NCBI GenBank assembly: GCA_963698165.1
Contig: CAVOPT010000004.1
Coordinates: 930,001 to 994,000 of the forward strand
Length of the DNA stretch: 64,000 nt
Direction: 5' to 3'
DNA from: JAAYUJ01 sp963698165
GTDB taxonomy: Bacteria; Desulfobacterota; Syntrophobacteria; Syntrophobacterales; Syntrophobacteraceae
Part shown: positions 54,524 to 63,038 of the stretch, one piece after another
Layout of the letters: each line of letters starts with the position of its first letter
How positions within the stretch are numbered: position 1 is the stretch's first letter
Translations under genes and position numbers: made by a program
The notes under the pieces: model-generated
The model's database searches: none
Seen by the model: only the letters and a program-made list of their open reading frames with translations
Told to the model about the DNA's origin: nothing

Positions 54524-54539
54524 TGGCACGGAAGGTGCT
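54524..54539 (+). promoter_or_regulatory. Sigma-54-like (-24/-12) site downstream of the broken activator
   Basis: TGGCACGGAAGGTGCT matches TGGCACG-N4-TTGC except for G in place of the first T of the -12 box; GG at 54525-54526 and GC at 54537-54538 are correctly spaced. It faces the broken receiver gene at 54863. A short hairpin AAGCAT...ATGCTTTT at about 54700-54721 could end a short transcript. The rest of 54315-54862 shows no gene. Confidence 0.5.
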
Positions 54540-54862
54540 CATTATGGAAGCCAGATGAGCTCCTTCAGGGAGCCGGAAGACCCTTATCCACTACCCTTCT
54601 CCTTCTGGATGGGGGCCGGGCGGGGGCTCAAGTCGAGTCGGTTTTTCGTTTGCCTTGCCCGGTCCCAGCTTCCAAGGAGCCTGCGCAAGGGGGCCCTTTA
54701 AGCATCCCGGGTGCATGCTTTTAGGTATGGTGGGGTTCCTCGTGGGGGCATGACCGGTTCGGGCGGGGGAAAGGAACGCGCGGAGCAGGCAAATTGCGCG
54801 GGAAATGACCTTTTGATCATCGGGTGACCACGTTGCTGAGGAATCGCGAGACCCGACACGCG

Positions 54863-55281
54863 ATGGAGAAGGAAGCCTTGAACATTCTGCTCATCGACCA
54901 CGAATTGTACCGGGTGGAGAGCCTCCAGAGGGGGCTGCGGATGATCGGGCACAACGTGTTCAGCGCTTTGAGCCCCCGGGAGACCATTGAAAGTCTCGCG
55001 CCCGGAGGCCCCCCCATGGACTTGATCATCACCGATTGCTCGACCCCGCTCGCCTTAATTTGGAAGTGGTTCGAGGGATACAGGAACCGCACGACAAGGT
55101 GCCGGTGGTGATGATGACAACGAGCAGGAGAGAAGATCACGCGAGCCATCCGTTGTGGCCTTGCTGCGCTGGACTCATCGAGAAGCCCTTCGCCTTGGAG
55201 CAGTTGCTGGACCTCATCGAAGGTTTGGGATTAATGGGGATCCGCAACAATGAGGAACGCGGTTGGACAGAGGATCGGTAA
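54863..55281 (+). pseudogene. Stand-alone receiver (CheY-like) gene with frameshift
   Basis: The 5' part in one frame (NILLIDHELYRVESLQRGLR, MDLIITDCSTP) holds the beginning of a receiver domain with the phospho-acceptor Asp in IITDCS. The second half (RGIQEPHDKVPVVMMTTSR ... AGLIEKPFALEQLL, with the conserved Lys-Pro) is in another frame from about 55045, ending at 55281. Rejoined, the two give a ~130-residue CheY-like domain. A single-base change near 55045-55060 would restore it. The ATG at 54863 is the better start; 54824 is also possible. Confidence 0.65.
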
Positions 55282-55374
55282 GAAATGCTTCCGAGGCTCC
55301 TTTCCCCTGGTGGGGAAGAAATTATCTGGAATCTCGGGCCGTTCTCCAGGAACTTCATGTCGGAGGAGGATTCT

Positions 55375-56201
55375 GTGAAAAGACTATCCGTCATGGAGGT
55401 TTCCCCGGAGGCAAGGAGTGGACCGGTGGAAGAGTGCCAAATTGTTCTTGCTGACGACCATGCGATGGTTCGACACGGAATACGCAGAATCATTGAAGAG
55501 AGGATGGACCTGAGAATCGTCGGTGAGGCGGCGGACGGTTTGGAGCTGATGAATTTACTCAAGAAGGTTCAACCTCACCTGATCATCCTGGACATCGCCA
55601 TGCCCCACCTCAGAGGGTTGGAAGCGGCCCGGGAAATCAAGAGCCTCTATCCTCAAATCAAGGTCTTGATCTTGACCATGCACAAGAACGAGGCCTATCT
55701 AAAACAAGCCCTTGCGGTGGGTTGTGAGGGATACTTGTTGAAGGAGGATGCGGGTGAGAAGCTCATCGAGGCCCTGGAAACGATCAGAAACGATGAGGTA
55801 TTCGTATCGCGGCTCTTTTCCAATGAAGTGATCCGGAACGGCAAAAATGCTGCCAGGTCCCTCGGGGCGTGCCCCAGTGCGATGGGTTGACGTCGAGGGA
55901 AAGACAGATTCTCAAGCTTGTCGCCGAAGGCAAATCCAACAGGGAAATCGCCGAGCTCCTCTATGTGAGCATCCGCACCGTCGAGCACCATCGATACAGC
56001 ATAAATCGGAAGCTCAAGGTCAACAACGCCATGAACCTCATTCACTATGCCATCAGGGAGGGTTACGTCGCGGTGGAGTCCAATGGGTATCATCCCGATT
56101 TTTGTACTCGGAAGGGGTTCAGAGCCCGGCCCCCACCCCTCCGGAGGCCCGGAGGGTCGGCGGCACCGGGTGGCGGGACGGGCACGATGTCTGTTGAATG
56201 A
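55375..56201 (+). pseudogene. NarL/FixJ-type response regulator split by a frameshift
   Basis: The GTG at 55375 follows a strong GGAGGAGG. The receiver domain is complete (CQIVLADDHAMVRHG, phospho-Asp in LIILDIAMPH, GYLLKEDAG) but its frame stops at 55890. The LuxR-type helix-turn-helix continues from ~55866 in the -1 frame (LTSRERQILKLVAEGKSNRE, IAELLYVSIRTVEHHRYSI) to 56201. Joined, they are a typical ~220-residue NarL regulator plus a Gly/Pro-rich tail. Separate translation from the GTG at 55869 is possible but would give a DNA-binding domain with no receiver. Confidence 0.68.
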
Positions 56202-56824
56202 CTGATTCGAGGGAAACAGGAACTGATCCAATCGGCCCGGGAGTACTCTCCGGTGATCAACACTGGCTCAGGTTCCACCAGAGTGACGGTTCAACCTGGA
56301 GATGAATGAGAACCCATCACAAACTCAAGCGCGGGCAGGTGATTACGCATGACTCCCCCGTGCCCTGGGGGCCAGCGTCAATGGTCCCCGGACTCATCCA
56401 CAGCCTTCCCCAGGCTTTAAATCTTAACCTCTCAAGAGTTCTCCCTATCAGATCATATCCTCCTGCAATCGAGCGAGGATGTTGGTTCACCGCCTGGCAA
56501 GCAACATGGACCATTGATGCCACCAATATTCTGTCAAGGCCAATCAATCGTTTTCATGAGGCGTTTTCAATAATCAGGGCGAGCGTCCGGGTCCCTGATC
56601 AAGCTGGTCCAAAGCCGCTCATGTTCGGTGACGGACGAGGAACTGATGAAGATGGTAATTCTTAATTGAATGGAATTCCGCTTCTTTTTCTGACAACATC
56701 CCAGCCAAAGAAGTATTATAATTGAATGGATTAGCAAAAAGATTTGCCCGTCCCGCATTCTGCATCAAAGAATTCCTCATCGCTCAGAAGTCGCTTTGTT
56801 GTCCGGCCCAAGGAAGAATATAGG
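56202..56824. other. Intergenic region before the CheB/CheR gene, with possible promoter
   Basis: About 620 bp without a recognisable gene. A plausible promoter for the CheB/CheR gene has -35 CTGACA at 56690-56695 and -10 TATTAT at 56714-56719 (18-base spacer). The 11-mer AATTGAATGGA occurs twice (56664 and 56720), around the promoter, and may be an operator. No RNA gene was recognised. Confidence 0.45.
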
Positions 56825-59800
56825 ATGACAAGAAAGAAAAGGGATACACCGACAACTCCTGAAAGCGAGCCCGCAGCCAAATCCTTTCCGATTGTGGCCA
56901 TTGGAGCTTCCGCCGGGGGACTCGAAGCTCTCCAGGAGTTCTTTGACCGGATGCCGCCCGACTCGGGCATGGCTTTCATGGTCATCCAGCACCTGAGCCC
57001 CACGGGCAAGAGCATGCTGGGAGATATTTTGCAGAAGCACACGCAGATGAAGGTGGAGAGTGCGCAAGACCGGATGCGGATTGAACCCAACCGGGTCTAT
57101 CTCAACCCGCCAGGCAAGGAGGTCGGGATTCTCCACGGAGTCTTCCACCTAACCGATCCGGCAAAGACCCGTGGAATCAACTTTCCCATCGATCATTTCT
57201 TCCGTTCCCTGGCAGCAGACCAGGGGGAGAGGGCTATTTGCGTCATTCTCTCAGGAACGGGAAGCGACGGCACCCTGGGGCTCAAGGCCATCAAGGAATC
57301 CGCAGGAATGGCCATCGTTCAGGAACCGGAAGGAGCTAAATATGAAGGCATGCCGAGGGGTGCCATAGAGACCGGACTCGTGGATCAGGTCCTTCCGGTG
57401 GGAAGGATCCCTAAGGAGCTCCTCAGCTACGTGAATCAGGCCTACCTCAAGGGCTCAAGAAAGCTTGAAACCGGAGAAAAGCACCTTACCGGCTATATTC
57501 AGAAAATACTCCTGCTGCTTCGCACCGTTACGGGGAGAGACCTCACCCAGTACAAGCAAACCACCATCCGCCGCAGGATCAGACGGCGCATGGCCATGCA
57601 CAAGATCGAGAATGTGAGGGACTATCACCGCTACCTGCAGGAGAATCATGGGGAAGTGCGCCGCCTCTTGAAGGAGCTCCTCATTCTGGTGACGAGTTTT
57701 TTCCGCGACCCCGCAACGTTTGAGGTACTCGCGGCCAAGGTGATCCCGGCAATCCTCGCCGGTAAGGAAGACGGCTCACCGGTGCGTGTCTGGGTTGCGG
57801 GCTGCGCCACTGGAGAGGAAGCCCTCTCCATCGCCATGGTCTTTGTGGAAGCCATGGAAAAACTGAACAGACACATGGCCCTGCAGGTCTTTGCAACCGA
57901 CATAGACCCCGAGGCCATCGAACGCGCCCGCTTGGCCGAGTATCCCGAGAGCATCGGCGCCGACGTCTCGCCGAAGCGATTGAAGCGTTTCTTTGAAAGA
58001 GAGGACAGCAGGTACAGGCTCAAGAAAGACATCCGCGAGATGGTGGTCTTCGCCGTCCATGACCTCGTGACCGATCCGCCCTTCTCCAGGCTGGATCTTG
58101 TCAGTTGCCGAAATGTACTCATTTACATGGACGCCCCGCTCCAGAAGAAAATTCTCCCCCGCTTTCATTACACTCTGAACCAGAATGGATACCTCTTTCT
58201 CGGGACATCGGAGTCCATCGGAGGATTTGCAGATCTTTTTTCTCCTGTCGATGTCAGGGCAAAGATCTATAGGTCCAAAAGGGTGTTTCCCCGAGAGGTT
58301 ATCCCCCGGCTGTCCCTGTCTGAAGCATCTCAGGCCGGCCCCACAGATTGGAAAAAGGACGGACATAAGACGATGAGCGTTCAGGAGCTTGTGGAAAGGA
58401 CCATCCTCGATGAGTATGCACCAGCATGCGTCCTCATCAATGCACAGTGCGACATTCTCTACTTTCATGGGGAGATCGGCAGATATCTCCCTTATCCCCA
58501 AGGGGAGCCGACGTATAACATCTTGAAGATCGCTCCCGATCCCCTGCGCTACAAGTTGCCCCTGGCACTGCAAAAGGCGGTGAAAGAAAGAGAGCTGACA
58601 GTGCTCAGTGGGATGAGGATCAGGCATGAAGATAAGCTCAGGACGTTTGATGTCACCGTTCGGCCTGTCCATAAGGCCGAAGATGCACAGCCTCTGGTCC
58701 TGATCACCTTTGCGGATAAACCGCTGTCCCGACCGGCTTCCGGAAAAAAGAGGGGGCAGGCAGGCCTGGAAGCGGATCCCCGTATCGAAGAGATGGAGCA
58801 GGACCTCCAGGCTACGAGGGAAAGCCTGCAGGCTACCATCGAAGAACTCGAGGCTTCCAACGAGGAGCTCAAATCGACCAATGAAGAGATCCAGTCGACC
58901 AACGAGGAGCTCCAGAGCATGAACGAAGAGATGGAGACCGCCAGGGAGGAGCTCCAATCCACCAACGAGGAGCTGGTTACGGTCAACTCGGAGCTTCAGG
59001 TGAAAGTCGCCGAACTCACAGAGGCCAACAACGATATCAATAACCTTCTGGCCAGCACCGAAATTGGCACCATCTTCCTGGACGTCCATCTCGGCATCAA
59101 GCGCTTCACTCCCTCCATGACGAAACTCTTCAGCCTGATCCCCTCCGATGCTGGCAGGCCCTTGAAGGATTTCCAAACGAAAATCGCCTACCCCGATCTT
59201 TACAAGGATGCGGAAACGGTATTGAAGACATTGCAGACCAGGGAGGCTGAAGTCCGGACCGAAGAGGGCAGGTGTTTTTCCATGCGCATTCTGCCATACC
59301 GGACAAGAGAAAACGTGATAGACGGCGTGGTGATCACCTTCGTTGATGTGACCGAGCGCAGGCGCGCTGAAGAGGAAACGCTGGAGGCCAGGATCTACGC
59401 TGAATCCATTGTGGATACGGTGCGCGCGTCCCTTCTCACTCTCGACTCGAATCTTAAGGTGATCTCTGCCAATCAACAATTCTATCGCACTTTCAGGACC
59501 ACGCGGGAAGAAACAGAGGGCAAGCGCATCTACGAGCTTGGAAACGGCCAATGGGAGATCCCGGCGCTTCGGGAGCTGCTGGAGCGGATCTTGCCCGAGA
59601 ACGCCGCATTCGATGATTTCGAGGTCGAGCACGATTTTCCGGTGACAGGCCCAAAGAAAATGCTCCTCAATGCCCGCAAGATCCAAAGGGAACACGGCCG
59701 ATCGGATTTGATCCTTCTTGCTGTCCAAGACATCACCCGACAGGCTCGAGAGCAGACGGAGCTCGTGGAAACCATACGCAAACTGGAGAAACAGATCCAA

Positions 59801-59860
59801 GAGATGAAGTCCGCCGAACCCCACCTGCAAGGAGCAGAGGGTGCCGGCGGACCGGACTGA
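56825..59860 (+). CDS. CheB-CheR hybrid sensor protein with coiled coil and PAS domains
   Basis: 1011 residues from the ATG at 56825 (AAGGAAG upstream); the frame is open from 56744. Order of domains: CheB methylesterase (~20-205; catalytic Ser in GASAGG, HLSPTGKS, SGTGSDGTLGLK), CheR methyltransferase (~215-490; VTSFFRDPATFE, VWVAGCATGEEALSIA, SCRNVLIYMD), a long coiled coil of repeated ELQSTNEEL units (~660-745), then two PAS-like sensor domains (~745-1000). It ends in RQAREQTELVETIRKLEK without a histidine kinase domain. Such proteins are usually fused to a kinase; here a separate hybrid kinase follows after 63 bp, so the partners may act together. Output is probably chemosensory-like signalling. 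Confidence 0.92.
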   Translation: MTRKKRDTPTTPESEPAAKSFPIVAIGASAGGLEALQEFFDRMPPDSGMAFMVIQHLSPTGKSMLGDILQKHTQMKVESAQDRMRIEPNRVYLNPPGKEVGILHGVFHLTDPAKTRGINFPIDHFFRSLAADQGERAICVILSGTGSDGTLGLKAIKESAGMAIVQEPEGAKYEGMPRGAIETGLVDQVLPVGRIPKELLSYVNQAYLKGSRKLETGEKHLTGYIQKILLLLRTVTGRDLTQYKQTTIRRRIRRRMAMHKIENVRDYHRYLQENHGEVRRLLKELLILVTSFFRDPATFEVLAAKVIPAILAGKEDGSPVRVWVAGCATGEEALSIAMVFVEAMEKLNRHMALQVFATDIDPEAIERARLAEYPESIGADVSPKRLKRFFEREDSRYRLKKDIREMVVFAVHDLVTDPPFSRLDLVSCRNVLIYMDAPLQKKILPRFHYTLNQNGYLFLGTSESIGGFADLFSPVDVRAKIYRSKRVFPREVIPRLSLSEASQAGPTDWKKDGHKTMSVQELVERTILDEYAPACVLINAQCDILYFHGEIGRYLPYPQGEPTYNILKIAPDPLRYKLPLALQKAVKERELTVLSGMRIRHEDKLRTFDVTVRPVHKAEDAQPLVLITFADKPLSRPASGKKRGQAGLEADPRIEEMEQDLQATRESLQATIEELEASNEELKSTNEEIQSTNEELQSMNEEMETAREELQSTNEELVTVNSELQVKVAELTEANNDINNLLASTEIGTIFLDVHLGIKRFTPSMTKLFSLIPSDAGRPLKDFQTKIAYPDLYKDAETVLKTLQTREAEVRTEEGRCFSMRILPYRTRENVIDGVVITFVDVTERRRAEEETLEARIYAESIVDTVRASLLTLDSNLKVISANQQFYRTFRTTREETEGKRIYELGNGQWEIPALRELLERILPENAAFDDFEVEHDFPVTGPKKMLLNARKIQREHGRSDLILLAVQDITRQAREQTELVETIRKLEKQIQEMKSAEPHLQGAEGAGGPD

Positions 59861-60097
59861 GGAAACGTTTTCAATGTATTGGCACACGCTGGGCCTTCTC
59901 CGTGAGAAGAGGAAGATAAAACGATGAGAAAGAAAAAGAAGCCCCCAACGTGGGATGATCTCAGAACGAGGGCCGAGGAAAGGATGGAGTCGGGGCCGGA
60001 GATACATGGCGCGATGGCACCCGAAGAGGCCGATAGTCTCATCCATGAATTGCGGGTGCACCAGGTCGAACTGGAGATGCAAAACGAAGAGCTCCGC
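59775..60097 (+). repeat. 323-bp direct duplication, copy 1
   Basis: It spans the last codons of the CheB/CheR gene, the intergenic gap and the first ~58 codons of the kinase gene. A close copy lies at 61815-62138 (324 bp, high identity by eye; one net inserted base). The copies share whole stretches such as GAGATGAAGTCCGCCGAACC and TGAGGAAACGTTTTCAATG. Confidence 0.85.
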
Positions 60098-61684
60098 AGG
60101 ACGCAGGCTGAGCTCGAGGAATCCCGGGCACGGTACGCCGATCTCTATGACTTTGCTCCCGTGGGTTATCTCACGATCGATGCGCATGGTTTGATACTGG
60201 AAGCCAATCTCACTGCAGCCAGACAGCTTGGACTCGAAAGGGGCTATCTCATCGATAAAATCTTTCACCTCTCCCTTGCCCAACCAGACAGGGAAACGTT
60301 TAAAGAGCACCTTCAGGCTGTTTTCAAGACGCGTGAACGGCAGACCTGTGAAGTGAGGCTGGCGGCAAAAAGCGGAGGGCAATTCTACGCACGGCTGGAG
60401 AGCATATTCATTGAGGGGGCCGATGGCGCGGGCCGATGCAGAACGAGTGTGATCGACGTCACCCTCACAAAGCGGGCCGAAGAGGACCGGCGGCAGTTGG
60501 AGCAGCGACTGCAACAGGCGCAGAAGGCGGAAAGCCTGGGGCGGATGGCAGGCGCCATTGCCCATCATTTCAACAATATCCTCGGGGCGGTGATGGGGAA
60601 CCTGGAGTTGGCCCTGGATGATTTGCCTCGAGAGTCAGACACTCGGGCAAGATTCATCGAGGCCATGAAGGCCTCTCATCGTGCAGCCGAAATCAGTCGC
60701 TTGATGCTCGCCTACCTCGGTCAAACCTCGGAGGAAAAAGGGGCTCTCGATCTTGCAGAGGCCACGAAAGAAGCGATCCCCATTTTGAGCGAGTTTCTAC
60801 CGAAGCATGTGCATCTGGAAACCATACTCCCGTCCCGGGGATCGATCATACTGGCGGATGCCGCGCACATAAAGCAGATCCTGTCCAATCTGGTTTCAAA
60901 CGCCGTGGAGGCCGTAGGCGACCAGGAAAGTGATATCACCATTGCAATCCTTGTGGTGAGTGCATCGGAGATCCAGGGACTGCGGTTTTTCCCGTCGGAT
61001 TGGGAGCCGAAAGCGACAAACTACGCCTGCCTTTCGGTTTCCGATGCCGGCTGCGGTCTGGACGCTGAAACACAGGAAAGGATTTTTGACCCATTTTTTT
61101 CCACCAAGTCCACGGGCCGGGGTTTGGGGCTGCCTGTAGTTTTGGGGTTGGTGCGGGCGCACGAGGGAGCAGTCACCGTGGAGACTCAAGTCGGTCGTGG
61201 CGCCACCTTCAGGGTATTCTTTCCCCTGACGGAGCAGGAAGCATTGCCGGTCCGGAAGGCAGAGAAGTTCGTTTCCGGGGCGCTTGAGGGTGAAGGGTTG
61301 GTTCTCCTCGCAGAAGATGAGCCCATCGTTCGCAACATAACCCAAGCCATGCTGGAGCGGCTGGGCTACGAGGTGATCACAGCCGCTGACGGTGCCGTGG
61401 CTGTGGAGATCTTCCGTGTACGCCAAGATGAATTCCGCCTGGCAATCCTTGACCTCACCATGCCTCGAATGAACGGCTGGGAGACTCTGTCGATGCTCAG
61501 ATCGCTGCGGCCTGACATCCCGGTGGTCCTTGTCAGCGGCTACGACGAGGCCCGGGTGATGCAAGGCGACCACGCGGAGCGCCCCCAGGCCTTTGTACAC
61601 AAGCCATACCTGTTAGCGGATTTGAAAGCGGCCCTTCGTGTGGCCCTGGGGGTACCTAATTTTGGAGGCAAAGGGGACAAATAG
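59924..61684 (+). CDS. Hybrid histidine kinase (PAS - HisKA - HATPase - receiver)
   Basis: 586 residues. An N-terminal helical stretch (ELRVHQVELEMQNEELR) leads to a PAS domain (~75-180: YADLYDFAPVGYLTIDAHG) and a HisKA dimerisation region with H-box IAHHFNNILG (His ~215). The ATPase domain keeps N-box ILSNLVSNAVEA, DAGCGLDAETQERIFDPFFS and a G-rich lid TGRGLGLPVVLGLV. A C-terminal receiver domain follows (~460-580: VLLAEDEPIV, phospho-Asp in LAILDLTMPR, Lys in FVHKPY). No membrane segment, so it is cytosolic. It should autophosphorylate and pass the phosphate to its receiver. It directly follows the CheB/CheR protein, which lacks a kinase. Confidence 0.92.
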   Translation: MRKKKKPPTWDDLRTRAEERMESGPEIHGAMAPEEADSLIHELRVHQVELEMQNEELRRTQAELEESRARYADLYDFAPVGYLTIDAHGLILEANLTAARQLGLERGYLIDKIFHLSLAQPDRETFKEHLQAVFKTRERQTCEVRLAAKSGGQFYARLESIFIEGADGAGRCRTSVIDVTLTKRAEEDRRQLEQRLQQAQKAESLGRMAGAIAHHFNNILGAVMGNLELALDDLPRESDTRARFIEAMKASHRAAEISRLMLAYLGQTSEEKGALDLAEATKEAIPILSEFLPKHVHLETILPSRGSIILADAAHIKQILSNLVSNAVEAVGDQESDITIAILVVSASEIQGLRFFPSDWEPKATNYACLSVSDAGCGLDAETQERIFDPFFSTKSTGRGLGLPVVLGLVRAHEGAVTVETQVGRGATFRVFFPLTEQEALPVRKAEKFVSGALEGEGLVLLAEDEPIVRNITQAMLERLGYEVITAADGAVAVEIFRVRQDEFRLAILDLTMPRMNGWETLSMLRSLRPDIPVVLVSGYDEARVMQGDHAERPQAFVHKPYLLADLKAALRVALGVPNFGGKGDK

Positions 61685-61806
61685 CGGCTTGATCCTTGTC
61701 TCGTTCTATTCATCACACAGAAAGATGAACACAGAGAGTCCAGGAAGCACATGGAGGCAGCAAACTTGTCCTGTCAGAAATCCCTCTTTGTTCATCATGT
61801 TCATAT

Positions 61807-61899
61807 GACTTTGCTACGCAAACTGGAGAAACGGATCCAAGAGATGAAGTCCGCCGAACCCCACCTGGGAGGAGCGGAGGGTGCCGGAGGACCGGACTG
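61807..61899 (+). pseudogene. Remnant of the CheB/CheR gene 3' end
   Basis: 30 codons (LRKLEKRIQEMKSAEPHL ... GAGGPD, then TGA) nearly identical to the C-terminal tail of the protein ending at 59860 (RKLEKQIQEMKSAEPHLQ). It is the left part of duplication copy 2 and has no own start signal. It shows that the duplicated unit once included this gene. Confidence 0.75.
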
Positions 61900-62138
61900 A
61901 GGAAACGTTTTCAATGCCTTGGCACACGGTGGGCCTTCTCCGTGAGTGGAGGAAGACAAGACGATGAGAAAGAACAAGAAGCCCGGAACTGGGGATGATA
62001 TCAGAACGAGAGCCGAGGAGATGATGGAGTCGGGGCCGGAGATACGTGGCAGGCATGGCACCTGAAGCGGCCAACAGTCTCATCCATGAATTGCGGGTGC
62101 ACCAGGTCGAACTGGAGATGCAAAACGAAGAGCTGCGC
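61815..62138 (+). repeat. 324-bp direct duplication, copy 2
   Basis: A direct repeat of 59775-60097. The single extra base (around 62048-62052, CGTGGCAGGCATGG against CATGGCGCGATGG) breaks the kinase-like reading frame that begins at 61964 in this copy. The sequence after 62138 is unrelated to copy 1. Confidence 0.85.
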
Positions 62139-62960
62139 GACGCTCACGACGCGCTTGAAATACGGGTGTGCGAGCGCACCGCCGAGCTGTCGGCCGCCAA
62201 CCGGGAATTGGAGGCCGAGGTCGCCGAGCGCAAACAGGTGCAAGCCATACTCAGCAAAAGCGAGGCACGCTTCCGCTCCCTTGTCACCGCCACGTCACAG
62301 ATGGTGTGGACAACCGACCCAAAGGGAGAGGTGGTCGATGACCTCCCCACATGGTGTGCATTCACCGGACAGAGCGAGCAGGAGATCAAAGGCTGGGGCT
62401 GGAGTGAAGCGCTGCACCCGGAGGATCGCAGGCAAGCCGCGCAGATCTGGAATCAAGCCGTGCAATCGCAAACCCTCTATGAAACCGAGTATCGCGTGCG
62501 TCGTTATGATGGAGAATACCGCCACTTTGCTGTGCGAGGTGTACCGGTACTGGAGGAGGACGGCAGCATCCGGGAATGGGTGGGGACCTGTACGGACTTT
62601 ACTGAAAAGAGGCTTTCCGAGAAAAGGCTTCTCAGGAACGTTGAATTGCTTCAGACGGTTTTTGACGGCATAAGCGATCCTCTCCTCATGCTCGACAAAG
62701 ACGGCTTGGTGAAAATGGTCAACAAGGCTGCCATGGATTACTATGGCGCAGGGCAGGCCACGGGTGTATTCGGGAAGCCGTGCTTTCAAGGGTTGAGAGG
62801 AAGACAAACGGCCTGTCCCGAGTGCGGTTACCCTTTTGCGTCATTTGAGAGGCAGACTGTCACTTATGAGAGAAAGGGACTCAACGATACAAGGAGAGCG
62901 GAAAGGGTCCCTCATTCATTGTTTCCCGTGGTTCGGATGCCATCTCCTTTTCGTCCTTGA
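61964..62960 (+). pseudogene. Truncated, frameshifted PAS-domain sensor gene
   Basis: The start copied from the kinase gene (MRKNKKPGTGDDIRTRAEE) runs into a stop at 62063 because of an added base. The rest is open in another frame from ~62046 to 62960: the copied helix ELRVHQVELEMQNEEL, then CERTAELSAANRELEAEV, a PAS domain with PAC (FRSLVTATSQMVWTTDPKG, EYRVRRYDGEYRHFAVRG) and the start of a second PAS (VFDGISDPLLMLDKDGLV) with a CPECG pair. The protein ends in a non-conserved tail (VPHSLFPVVRMPSPFRP) before any kinase domain. It is a broken sensor, possibly still making a PAS-only protein from the GTG at 62046. Confidence 0.68.
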
Positions 62961-63038
62961 CCCTTTCCGCCATATGCCGTTAAATCCCCTGCGAGTCTCC
63001 ACGGCTTTTCATTCCCTCATTTGATGCAGGAGCAGAGC

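Noticed and set aside
57776..60568. A 930-codon open frame on - across the CheB/CheR and kinase genes
   Set aside because: It is antisense to two well-supported genes and shows no domain or start signal.
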